Below, one piece after another: positions 44,125 through 56,264 of a stretch of DNA of 64,000 nt (the first letter of the stretch is position 1; the number at the start of each line of letters is the position of its first letter). Source of the stretch: Mytilus californianus (taxonomy: Eukaryota > Mollusca > Bivalvia > Mytilida > Mytilidae); contig NW_026262604.1 of assembly GCF_021869535.1 (NCBI RefSeq), forward strand, positions 56,010,247-56,074,246, given 5' to 3'. The notes beneath the pieces are model-generated. The model was not told the DNA's origin, ran no database searches, and saw nothing but the letters and a program-made list of their open reading frames with translations. Position numbers and translations under genes: made by a program.

Positions 44125-44757
44125 TATAATGATACGCCCGTCGCGTTTTCAAAGAATAAAGTTCAATAACTTCTCAATGTCATATCAGAAATTTATAAAA
44201 AAAAACTAAAGGGAGGTTATCATAATAGATATAAATCAGTAGACAAAGTTTAATGAAAACTGCTCAAAGCATTTTTCAGTTATTGTTCGAAAACTGGAAA
44301 ATCCCCCTTTTTTTAATGAATAAAACCCCATAACTCGGAAACGTAAAATCTAAATTTTATAAAAATCGAAAGGACGCTCATGTCAACAGCTATAAACAAT
44401 TCACCAAAGTTTCATGCAAACAGATTAAAGCGTTTTTGAGTTTCTTGCAAATTGCTGATAGAGTTTGTGAGTTATTGTCCGAAAACTGGAAAATCCTCCT
44501 TTTTTTAATGAATAAAACCCCAAAACTCGGAAACGTCAAATCTAAAATTTATAAAAAACGAAAGGGAGCACACGTCAATAGATATTAACAATTCACCAAA
44601 GTTTCATGCAAACAGATTAAAGCGTTTTTGAGTTAATGTCCCACATGTTGACGACGGACGGACGGATAGACGGACGGACGGATAGACGGACAGACAGACG
44701 GACGGACAGACGGACAATGGTATGCCATAATACGTCCCAAGAACGGGCGTATAAAAA
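44125..44757 (+). mobile_element. Pearl/HINE-like element E, ACGCCCGT ends
   Basis: Inverted terminal motifs ATGATACGCCCGT (about 44130) and ACGGGCGTATAA (about 44743). The core contains two monomers of about 190 bp that share AAAACTGGAAAATCC, TTTTTTTAATGAATAAAACC, CAATTCACCAAAGTTTCATG and AACAGATTAAAGCGTTTTTG. A long GACGGACGGACGGATAGACG-type run (44648-44717) precedes the right end. A minus-strand frame with repeated serine, valine and cysteine residues (44604-44792) merely translates the microsatellite. Confidence 0.8.
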
Positions 44758-45765
44758 CTGTTAATTGTTCGAAAACATGTACAACGGATCAAGGGCTCTT
44801 TCTTTCCAGTTTTGTGAATTTGAAAGAATCACTTACGTAATTAACATGATAAAATCAGTTTTGTGGTTTTGAAAGAATCACGTCATCAAATCAGTTTTGT
44901 GAATTTGAAAGAATTCGCAATGGACAACGAGCAAGAAAATATATTTTTTCTATACGCAATTTTATTAGCAAGAAAAGTTATTTCGGCTTTTCATTAACGA
45001 GTATGGTATAGGTTTATGAAAATTAAAACACATTTAACTCTAATTTCCTTTCAAGTCTACCTGAAAGGCTAGTAACGTACGGAACATTGTGCAACAAAAA
45101 ACGGATGAAAATATCTCTTTTCGTTTGAAAGTTGTGTTATTTTTAGGTAAAATATTGAAAATTGATTTTTTTGTTTTACATGAAACTGAAATATCTCAAA
45201 AAGTAGGTACTGATGGTATATTTGTCCTTGTACGTGTTGTATATTTCGATTAGGAAAACACACAAAAGTGAAAATGTATAAATGTACGGATTGCCGATTA
45301 CGCTCGCCAAACTTGGTTAAAAAAGCTTTTTTCTTCTTAGTCAATTGATAAATTGTGCAACTTCGTTTTTTTCACATGCGCATTCAAAGAAACTATCAAT
45401 ATTAAGTTGAAAAAAATATGTACTAATTTGGATCGAAATCATGACAAATTTGATCAAAACCATGACAAATTTCTAGACACTTAACTGATCCATGTCAATC
45501 GCTTAACCAAACTATACCAATTTCGATATTTTGGTTATCCTGCATTAATTTCTTAAAAACAACAATTTCAATTTAGATCGTTTGACTTACAATATAGATT
45601 TAAATATTATATTGTTTTTTATTTGTCATTTGAATAGAACTGAAGCAGTAACCTAACTTATCCATGACATACTTGATTAAACTATGACAAAATCACTGTA
45701 CTAAACGCTCCTCGATATGAGGAGGTTACTATCCGTGAACATAGGATAAAACTACAAGTTCATTA
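44758..45765. other. No gene recognised
   Basis: AT-rich. A short triplicated phrase, CAGTTTTGTG followed by TTTGAAAGAAT, occurs at about 44808, 44857 and 44897. A 91-codon minus-strand frame (45069-45344) has no recognisable motif and no splice or start support. Confidence 0.4.
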
Positions 45766-45769
45766 TCAA

Positions 45770-46200
45770 GGCCGTTGGTCCCCATTGTCACTGCAAAATA
45801 CCCAAATGGATCTATCACCTTTAGTGTATGAGTTATTGGTAAAAAGGTTTTTCAAAAACTGTCAATTGGGGTGGTCAAAATATTACACGGTTCCCAATAA
45901 TGACCCAAACATTTCCCACTATTCAAACTTAACAGAAGTGGGGTATTCTTTCAGCTGTACAGGATATCTAAATATGCAGCCAAGTCTTGTCAGCATCGTC
46001 AGAATGAAATCTGAAATCCGGTACCTTTTTTGTAAAAAGTGCTGCGTTTTCTGCACATTAAAGATCCATTGTAACAACTCTTTGAGGTATCCCGTTTCAA
46101 GGCAAAAATTATGTCCTTATCTAATATACCCTTATTTTCCCATCGTTTTATTACTTGTTTCAAAGATGACGATAGATATCTCGTCCCCTCAAATGTGACC
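45770..46200 (+). repeat. Dispersed repeat shared with 3600-4060
   Basis: See the copy at 3600. This copy has a longer open frame (137 codons, 45785-46198), but the other copy carries stops and frameshifts at equivalent places and no protein motif is recognisable, so it is left as a repeat. Confidence 0.6.
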
Positions 46201-46229
46201 TACCGAATTACAGATATCACCGGATTTGT

Positions 46230-46485
46230 ACTTAAATGAGCAACACGACGGGTGCCACATGTGGAGAAGGATCTGCTTACCCTTCAAGAGCAATAAGATC
46301 ACCCCAAGTTTTTGGTGGGGTTCGTGTTGCTCAGTCTCTGATTTTCTATGTTAGTTTGTGTACTGTTGTTTTTCTGTTTGTCTTTTTCTTTTTTGGCCAT
46401 GGAGTTATCAGTTTGTTTTCGACTTGTGAGTTTGAGTGTCCCTTTGGTATCCTTTGCCTCTCTTTTACTACCAATGGGTCAATGT
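46230..46485 (+). repeat. Dispersed mussel repeat (GAGCAACACGACGGGTGCCA type)
   Basis: GAGCAACACGACGGGTGCCA, GGAGAAGGATCTGCTTACCC, TTTTTGGTGGGGTTCGTGTT and GTCCCTTTGGTATCCTTTGC form a sequence I recognise as highly repeated in mussel genomes and transcripts, probably the end of a retroelement. Single copy in this window. The 98-codon frame is not supported as a gene. Confidence 0.6.
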
Positions 46486-46617
46486 CTCTGCTGGTTGACA
46501 TTTTATCCACGAGGACATCATCCGCTCAGTAGCATAATATACCTGAACATACGAATATAAAATAGAATACTGGCTCGGACGTCGCCTAGTATAATAACGT
46601 CCGCAAATGACGGCACC

Positions 46618-46957
46618 ATGGACACGGTGTCGTCTGATATGTCAGTTGTCCCCTTATCACCAGACAAGACAAATATCTCAAGTACGACACATTCAGATCA
46701 TTATACAAATGACAACATCAATAATCCTTGTACGCAATGTGAAACTAAAAACTGCAAAACCTGTAAAATGTTAATAACAGATGATCATTTCCAAGCAATC
46801 TAACAAAGAAATCTTATTTTACCAGAAACTACGATGATCTGAATTTTATATCAACAAATCTCGTCTACGAATTAGAATGTAACCTTTGCAGATAGGTATA
46901 TGTCGGTGAAACGAAAGGACGGCTTTATAAACGTATGTGCTGCCATATATCAACAAT
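46618..46957 (+). pseudogene. GIY-YIG endonuclease remnant with upstream Cys motif
   Basis: An ATG in good context (ACCATGG, 46618) opens a frame with CTQCETKNCKTCKML (about 46733-46777), a CxxC...CxxC arrangement like that preceding GIY-YIG domains of Penelope-like elements, then a stop at 46801. In another frame at about 46860-46950 follows LVYELECNLC, one stop, and VYVGETKGRLYKRM: the VYVGET core and the downstream arginine helix of the GIY-YIG nuclease. Such domains cut target DNA for retroelement insertion. No reverse transcriptase lies upstream, and the sequence switches to the 4.9-kb array at about 46958, so the domain seems to sit near the protein's N-terminus, as in Naiad-type elements, or is a fragment. 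Not functional. Confidence 0.6.
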
Positions 46958-49900
46958 AATAAGTTGTAAATTTATGAGCTTCTACTTTTTATTTATAAAT
47001 CTATAACGTTTTTTTCTATGTCGAATATAGCTTATGAATGGTAATACTTTTAAATTAACAAATATCAAAAATTACTATTTTCAAATGGTATTCACAAAAG
47101 ATAGTTGCCGTACAATTCTGATATTGTCGTGGATTTTAAATGAAATAAAAGTAGAAGCAACTCCCATGCTATTACGTTTTTGGTCAATGGTAGATGAGCC
47201 ATATTTTTTTATGCTTTGAAATAATTGGCAGGACAAAATTCTGTTCACGTTCGTCGTTCTTAGTACGTTCTTCTGCATTTTATTTCAAGTAGAATTTCGG
47301 TAACTACTAATCACAGATTATAAAAAAAAATCCTAACACTAACACTAACACTATGAGTACACTATACTGTAGGACTAGGATTTTTGTAATTAATTTTGAA
47401 ATATAGAAATGTAATGTAAGGCTATGTCATGCAGCAATGCAACTATAAAAGATATTAGCTAAATGAAAGATTTTGTGCTTGAAATATTAGTTGTATGGAA
47501 CGATTTACCAATTAAGTTCAAATTTATCTTTATTTCTCTAAGCTTTAGAAAATTTAATCGAACAAAATAATTGAGTGTATCAAATTTTAAGAAACATGTA
47601 GGGACTGCTTGTGTATTTCAGGGAAAATTTGTGAATGACCGAAGATGGCTTGCATAGGATATCTGTTTGAGATTTGTTTTATTTCTTACTGTTTATCGTA
47701 GGCGGACCTTATACTTGATTTGATTGAAATGTCATTAAGTACATGTAGTATACAAGGTTATATCTTAACAAACAACAAGTAAATTTCGTGTGAAATTCAC
47801 CTGCTGCATTTTGTAACTGTTGAATCAATCTTGATGAGTGTTTTCATATAGATAGCCGACTATTGAGCAAACTTTTCAACCAATACCGTTTTGAACAGAT
47901 GCAGCAGTATATATTTTGTCTAAAGGTTTCGTTAAAAAACGGACAATTTACAATGGTTGTAACAAATGACTCATGAAACACAGGTGCTAGTCAACCATCA
48001 TCAATCGGTTAGTACTGGAAATATTGTACTTTAACATTCCTGCGCCCTCGAATCATAAAACAGAACTAAAACACTCAGGATAAAATGATTATGTGGGTTT
48101 TCACAACAAGACAGGAATTCGATTATTTTCCTATGCTAAGATATATAGAGTTTTGACTTTTTCCGTTTCAAACAATGAACCACCGATTTTGTCTTCATTG
48201 TCTTTCTTATCAGAAAAAAGCAATCACCATCACGTCAAGGGTTAATTATAATATGTCTCCGCCTGCAAATGCATAAAATCCGATTACTTCGATATTTTCT
48301 CTCCCGTTCATTTTTTTTAAATACGTTGTACAGTATTAGGCTTGACACTGTTGTTATCATCAATTTTATCTATATTTTCTTACAAGTTCTTGATGTATAG
48401 TGCACATGCTATGTACACGGTGTATATTCAGAATGCTTGTTTTCCGATTCAATCGCCAGTAACGCTTGTTTTCCGATTCAATCGCCAGTAATGCTTGCTT
48501 TCCGATTCCGGAAACGCATACTTTCCGGTATAACTAAAGAAAATTACAAAAAGGGTTGAAAGATAGGTTGCTGCAATCTTTAAGAAAATATCAAATTACA
48601 ATTGCCTTAAATGACATTCATTTGAACAAAACAAATAACCATGTTTCCAATTTCATAATCTGCTGTTTCTTATAAATATTAACAATCTCATCCTTTATAA
48701 ATCAATCTATTTAAACACTCTTTCTGTTTAAAGGTTTTATATTTGATGAATATACAACATAACAGACCACAACTGATTTAACATGTTAATCAGGTTTATT
48801 CTCCGTTTTCTTAAATTTGACTTGTAACGCTTACTATAAGATTTGAGGGTTGCAAGTTCTGTCGAATATAATATGTCCAAACATGTTTCATTGTAGCTAT
48901 TGCTAATGAACGATCATTCAAAAAGGAGCCCGGTTGGGTGTTTGAGTTTTGCTATGATATATTATGATTTCAATCAATGAAGGAACACATATTTTGATCT
49001 TGGAGAAAGATAAAGTAAACAAATATTCTGATTGAGTTTTGTTGTCGTTTAATTTGATATTAAGTTTTCAGTATAATAAATAAAGATTTGATGCCTACCG
49101 GTCACGAAAATAAAATTTCAGAAGAAAATTGAAGAAATCAATCAATAACCCCATACGTGTCTCTTATTTTTCAACATTCCAGCCTTGATCGGCCTATTGG
49201 ATATTTTCTTTTCCTTTTAATTTCGTGTTTTTAAATTCTAAAAGAAAGATATATTCATTTCCACATTTTCCATAAAATATATCAGTTACATTTCAATATG
49301 AATGCCGACCGATAGAAAATTTACGAATTGATAATTCTGAGAAAAAGGAGACCTGAAATTTCAGTAAAAAATAATCAGCTGACAGAAAAGAGACTAAGTG
49401 GACGTCTAATTGATACTTGTAATAAAAGGGATGATTCTGACATAGCAGCAACTTGCAAAGTCAATAAACTGCTGTCCACAGGCAGTTGAAAATAAACATT
49501 CTACTTCAAAGGAACACTGTGCATTAAAAAAAAATATTATTCTTCACGGTAACAAATTTCATCAAATAGACATAACAGGGAAATTTAACTGACTCGCTGC
49601 AATTTATTAATTTGAATAAAATACTCAGTTATGACTTCGAACATACGGATTTTTTTGAGATAAGTGAAAAACACAACAATGACGGAAAATTCGTTTGTCT
49701 TTGCTGAGATCTTTAAACATATATTTTGCATCGTCTCCTTTTAACCTTGTATGTCAAATACAACAAAAATGTGTTGAAAAATAAAATTAAATTGTAAGTC
49801 AATTAACAATCAAATCATGCAAATACTCACCAATATAAATTTTTGCCTCTTCTGAAAAATAGGAAAATAAAATTTTATTTTATTTCTTGTTGTTTATTAA

Positions 49901-51330
49901 ATGATATTTGATTTATGATTGATTACGTTTGGTTTGGTTCAAAACTGAAATTCATTGAGACTTAAGCTTAGGAATATGAACTTGCTTGATTCTTAGATAA
50001 ATAAGATGCATTGGAATGTGGTAAACGCGTTTGATGTTGCTTAAATGTATTTTCTAAACGTTGATATGAGAACATGACACATTAAGAAAATATGCATCCA
50101 ATCGTCGTGAAGATTTACTAGAATAGTAAACCAACTATTGGTGACAATTACTAGAGTTATCTAAGTCATTTAACAATTTAGTTTACTGTAGTCTTTATTT
50201 TGTCAGCTTAAAAATAAGCTAAATCGGGAAAATCAATTCAATGTATCAAACTTGTAGTTAGGGACATGTTAGGAATGGTTTTGCTTTTCAGGTTGAATAT
50301 TTTAGTGACCGTAGATGGTTTTTATATGACGTCTGCTTCAGATTTGACTTCTTTGTTGATTAATATCGTGTGTGCACCATATGCTTGTTTAAAATAGAGG
50401 TGTCATTTAAATAATACAAAAGAACAAACAAAACACTATTGAATAGGCGGTTGTTCCTAACAAGACAGTTATTCGATTATTCTTCTATGACAAGATAACT
50501 AGAGTGTAGACATTTCCCGTTTAAAAACAGACATCAACGGTACTAGGCGTTTTATCAGTGTTTTTTTCTTTTTTTCTTGTATGCAAAAACGTCAATTTAC
50601 GTCAATGGATTAACTATAATACTTGGATTTAACCATTCCTGACGAATATAAATTTAGAAAAGTGCTTCGGACACATGGAATAGTTAAGTTTTGTTTTCAT
50701 TTACTGACATTGGGTCAATACCACTTATGATGGCCTGCTAGTCCCTAAGGATGTCATAAGGTCAGTAATTAGTTATTTAATACTGGCATGAGTTATATTT
50801 TTTTTTAAATTAAGAAACTACTAAGAATCTTTTGTTGAAACTCCCTCAGATAAAACAGCCGAATTTTGGCTTTACTTTTCATGTCCTTATTGGTAGTATC
50901 GGTCCTAACGTTTGTACATATTTATACATTCTTAGTCATACAGGCATATTTTCGTTTAATCGTTCACGGTGAAGGCAATTCAAGAAAAACGCGCCGGACG
51001 CTTGATATGTATAAAGTGTGGGTTTTTTTTTTTCATTCGCGAAGGAGCAACATTGGCTTATTTTGTTAAATAGTGAAACCTGCATGTTCATGATTAATAT
51101 TTTCTTATTGTATACTTTAAAATACACACCTGTTTATTCAGAAGTAAATTTGAACTTCTTTAAAATAAATGTTTGAATTTCGTAAAAACATTGTTGGTTT
51201 CTTCAATTTTTTTTTTTCATGTTTTTCAAACAGTGGCGACAGTGATCATTACATTAACAACAAATGACACGTTTGAGTCACACTGAGTTGCAACGTGTTG
51301 AGTAAAGTTGTAGCTTATGTGACCTTGCAG
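46958..51330 (+). repeat. 4.9-kb tandem unit, copy 1 (4.37 kb, shortened)
   Basis: Begins in the unit at ATAATAAGTTGTAAATTTAT without the upstream part present before later copies (GTTGCAACGTGTTGAGTAAA). Anchor AGATAGTTGC is at 47099, with equivalents at 51471, 56405 and 61353. This copy lacks one half of an internal duplication (present at 54278-54758 in copy 2), a ~100-bp block near 48670 and 44 bp near 51067. Unit function unknown; no frame is conserved across all copies. Confidence 0.85.
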
Positions 51331-54300
51331 GCAATAAGTAGTAACTTTATGACCTACTACTTTTTATTCATAAATCTAAAACGTTTTTTGATGTTGGATA
51401 TCGCTTTTCAATGATAATACTTTCAAATTAACAAATATTAAAAATACTATTTTTAAATGGTATTTACAAAAGATAGTTGCCGCAAAATTCTGATATTGTC
51501 GTGGATTTTAAATGAAATAAAGTAGAAGCAACTCCCATGCTATTACGTTTTTGACCAATGGTAGATAAACCATATTTTTTTGTGCTTTGAAATAATTGGA
51601 GGGACAAAATTCTGTTAACATTCGTCGTTCTAAGTACGTTATTCTGCATGTTATTTCAAGTAGAATTTCGGTAACTACTAATCACAGATTATAAAAAAAA
51701 TCCTAACACTAACATTAACACTAAAAGTGCATTATACTGTAGATCTAGAATTAATTTTGCAATATAGAAATGTAAAGTAAGGCTATGTCATGCAGTCATG
51801 CCACTATAATATATATTGAAAGATTTTGTGCTTGAAATATTAGTAGTATGGAACGATTTACCAATTAAGTTCAAATTTATCTTTATTATCTCTTTGAGTG
51901 TATCAATTTTTAAGGACATGTAGGGACTGCTTGTGCATTTCAGGGAAAATTTGTGAATGACCGAAGATGGCTTGCATAGGATATCTGCTTGAGATTTTTT
52001 TTAATTGTTACTGTTTATCGTAGGCAGATTGAACTGTCATACAGTACATGTATTATACAAGGTTATATCTTAACAAACAACAAGTAAATTTTGTGTGAAA
52101 TTCACCTGCTGCATTTTGTAATTGTTGAATCAATCTTGATGAGTGTTTTCATATAGACAGCCGACTATTGAGCACACTTTTCAACCAATACCGTTTTGAA
52201 CAGATGCAGCAGTATATATTCTGTCTAAAGGTGTCGTTAAAAAACGGACAATTTACAATGGTTGTAACAAATGACTCATGAAACACAGGTGCTAGTCAAC
52301 CATCATCAATCGGTTAGTACTGAAAATATTGTAGCCCATGTCACAAGTACATGCACTTTAACATTCCTGTCCCCTCAAATTATAAAACAGAACTGAAACA
52401 CTCAGGATAAAATGATAAGGTGGGTTTTCACAACAAGACAGGAATTTGATTAATCTCCTATGCTAAGATATATAGAGTTTTGACTTTTCCGTTTCAAACA
52501 ATGAACCACCGAATTTGTCTTCATTGTCTTTCTTGTCAGAAAGAAACAATCACCATCACGTCAAGGGTTAATTATAATATGTTTCCGCCTGTCAATGCAT
52601 AAAATCCGATTACTTCGATATTTTCTCTCCCGTTCACTTTTTTTTAAATACGTTGTACAGGGTTAGGCTTGACACTGATGTCATCATCAATCTTATCTAT
52701 ATTTTCTTACAAGTTCTTGATGTATAGTACACATGCTATCTACACGGTGTATATTCAGAATGATTGCTTTCCGATTCAATCACCGGTAACGCTTGTTTTC
52801 AGATTCAAACGCAAGTAATGCTTGTTTTCCGATTCCGGAAACGCATATTTTCCAGTATAACAACAAAAATTACAAAAAGGGTTGACATATATGTTGCTAC
52901 AATCTTTAAGAAAATATCAAATTACAATTGCCTTAAATGACATTCAATTTGACGGAACAAAACAAATAACCATGTTTTCAATTTCATAATCTGCTGTTTT
53001 TTTAAAGGTTAAATGAAAAATTAATTCGATTACACTAGAACTGCGTTGTATTGCAAAACAGACTTTGCAGCCAAACATATCCAAATATTAACAATCTCAT
53101 CCTTTATAAATCAATCTATTTAAACACTGTATCTGTTCAAAGGTTTTATATTTGATGAATATACAACATATCAGACCACAAATGATTTAACATGTTAATC
53201 AGGTTTATTCTCCGTTTTCTTAAATTTGACTTGTAACGCTTACTATAAGATTTGAGGGTTGCAAGTTCATTCGAATATAATATGTCCAAACATGTTTCAT
53301 TGTAGCTATTGTTTACATTAATGAACGATCATTTAAAAAGGGGCCCGGTTGGATGTATTGAGTTTTTCTATGATATATTATGATTTCCATCAATGAAGGA
53401 ACACATATTTTGATCTTGGAAAATGATAAAGTAAAAAAAATATTCTGATTGAGTTTTGTTGTCGTTTAATTTGATATTAAGTTTTCAATATAATAAATAA
53501 TGATTTGATGCCTACCGGGTACGAAAAAAAACTTTCAGAAAAAAATTTAAAAAATCAATCAATAACCCCATATGTGCCTCTAACTTTTCAACATTCCAGC
53601 CTTGATCGGCCTATTGGATATTTTCTTTTCCTGTTCCTATTTGCGTGTTCTTAAATTCTAAAAGAAAGATATATTCATTTCCACATTTTCCATAAAATAT
53701 ATCGGTTACATTTCAATATAAACGTCGACCGATAGAAAACTTACGAATTGATAATTCTGCGAAAAGGGAGACCTTAAATTTTAGCAAAAAACAATCAGCT
53801 GACAGAAAAGAGACTAAGTGGACGTCTAATTGGTACTTGTAATAAAAGGTATGATTCTGACATAGCAGCAACTTGCAAAAGTCAATATACTGCTGTCCAC
53901 AGGCAGTTGAAAATAAACAATCTAGTTCAAAGGAACACTGTGCATGAAAAATGACATTATTATTCTTCACGGTACCAAATTTCATCAAATGGAAATAACA
54001 AGGAAATTAAACTGACTCGCTGCAATTTATTAATTTGAATAAAATACTCAGTTATGACTTCGAACATACGGATTTTTTTTAGATAAGTGAAAAACATAAC
54101 AATGACGCAAAATTCGTTTGTCTTTGCTGAAGAATTTAAACACATTTTTTTCATCGTCACCTTTCAACTGTTTATGTAAAGTACAACAAAAATGTCTTCA
54201 AAAAAAAGATAATTAAATTGTAAATCAATAAACAATCAAATCATGCCAATACTCACCACTTAGTGTACTCTGTACTGCTGAAAATTAGGAAAATATTTTT

Positions 54301-56264
54301 TTATATTTAATATTGTTTATAAAATTATACTTGATTTAGGGTTGATTACGTTTGGTTTGGTTAAACACTCAAATTCATTGAGACTAAAGCTTAGGAATAT
54401 GATCTTGCATAACTTCTAACAGTAAACTAACTATTGGTGACTCTTACTAGTGTTATGTAGTCGTTTACAAATTTAGTTAAGAGTAATTTTTATTTTGTCA
54501 ATTTAAAATTAAGCTAAATCGAGAAAGTCAATTCAATGAATAAACATTAAGCTAGAGACATGTAAGGACTGCTTGCGCTTTTCATGTTAAATGTGTGAGT
54601 GAGCCAGGATGGCTTGTAAATGACGTTCGCTTGATATTGGTCTTGATTGTTAATTAATATCGATTGTTTGATTGTGCACCTTATGACTGTTTTATATAGA
54701 TGTGTCATTTTAGTTATACAAAATATCTAACAAAACATTACTGATAATATTATCTTTTCTGAAAAATAGGAAAATAAAATTTTATTTTATTTCTTGTTGT
54801 TTATTAAATGATATTTGATTTATGATTGATTACGTTTGGTTTGGTTCAAAACTGAAATTCATTGAGACTTAAGCTTAGGAATATGAACTTGCTTGATTCT
54901 TAGATAAATATGATGCATTTGAATGTGGTAACCGTGTTTGATGTTGCTTAAATGTATTTTCTAAACGTTGATATGAGAACATGACACATTAAGAAAATAT
55001 GCATCCAATCGTCGTGAAGATTTACTAGAATAGTAAACCAACTATTGGTGACAATTACTAGAGTTATCTAAGTCATTCAACAATTTAGTTTACTGTAGTC
55101 TTTATTTTGTCAGCTTAAAAATAAGCTAAATCGGGAAAATCAATTCAATGTATCAAACTTGTAGTTAGGGACATGTTAGGATTGGTTTTGCTTTTCAGGT
55201 TAAATATTTTAGTGACCGTAGATGGTTTTTATATGATTAATATCATGTTGGCAACATATGCTTGTTTAAAATAGAGGTGTCATTTAAATAATACAAAAGA
55301 ACAAACAAAACACTATTGAAAGGGCGGTTATTCCTAACAAGACAGTTATTCAATTATTCTTCTATGACAAGATAACTAGAGTGTAGACATTTCCCGTTTA
55401 AAAACAGACAACAACGGTGCTAGGCGTTTTATCAGTGTGGTTTTTTTTTTCTTGTCTGCAAAAACGTCAATTTACGTCAATGGATTAACTATAATACTTG
55501 GATTTAACCATTCCTGATGAATATAAATTCAGAAAAGTGCGTCGGACACATGGCTTGGTAAAGTTTTGTTTTCATTTACTTACATTGGGTCAATACCACT
55601 TATGATGGCCTGTTAGTCCCTAAGGGTGTCATAAGGTCAGTAATTAGTTATTCAATACTGGCATGAGTTATATTTTTTTTTCTAAATTAAGAAATTACTA
55701 AGAATCTTTTGTTGAAACTCCCTCATATAAAACAGCCGAATTTTGGCTTTACTTTTCATGTCCTTATTGGTAGTATCGGTCCTAACGTTTGTACATATTT
55801 ATACATTCTTGGTCATACAGGCATATTTTCGTTTAATAGTTCACGGTGAAGGCAATTCAAGAAAAACGCGTCGGACGCTTGATATGTATAAAGTGTGGGT
55901 TTTTTTTTCATTCGCGAAGGAGCAACATTGGCTTATTTTGTTAAACGTAATATTATCGTTATTTCTATGACACAAACTTGGCTAGTTTAAATAGTGAAAC
56001 CTGCATGTTCATGATTAATATTTTCTTATTTTTTACTTTAAAATACACACTTGTTTATTCAGAAGTAAATTTGAACTTCTTTAAAATAAATGTTTGAATT
56101 TCGTAAAAACATTGTTGGTTTCTTCAATGTTTATTATTTTTTTTATTAATTCATGTTTTTCAAACAGTGGTAACTGTGATCATTACTTTAACAACAAATG
56201 ACACGTTTGAGTCACACTGAGTTGCAACGTGTTGAGTAAAGTTGTAGCTTATGTGACCTTGCAG
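51331..56264 (+). repeat. 4.9-kb tandem unit, copy 2
   Basis: Complete period of 4934 bp. Closest to copy 3 through its middle (shared AAAGGGGCCCGGTTGGATGT, ACGGAACAAAACAAATAACC, TGTTTCCGCCTGTCAATGCA). Carries the internal pair 54278-54758 and 54759-55300. A 67-75 codon frame with a hydrophobic N-terminus (MALLFMSLLVVSV) is present at the junctions (50866 in copy 1, 55743 here). Confidence 0.9.

Noticed and set aside
44604..44792. Serine/valine/cysteine-rich minus-strand frame, and the similar one at 8160-8381
   Set aside because: Translation of GACG/GACA microsatellites in pearl-like elements.
45785..46198. 137-codon frame
   Set aside because: Lies in a dispersed repeat whose other copy (3600-4060) is interrupted by stops; no recognisable domain.
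47325..47355. CCTAACACTAACACTAACAC resembling a telomere-like repeat
   Set aside because: Only three TAACAC-type units and conserved as a fixed part of the 4.9-kb unit; not TTAGGG.
50866..55970. Hydrophobic small protein (MALLFMSLLVVSV...) repeated in the 4.9-kb units
   Set aside because: Open in two copies but stopped by a TAA in the third (near 60796), with frame changes at the C-terminus, so there is no sign of protein-level constraint.
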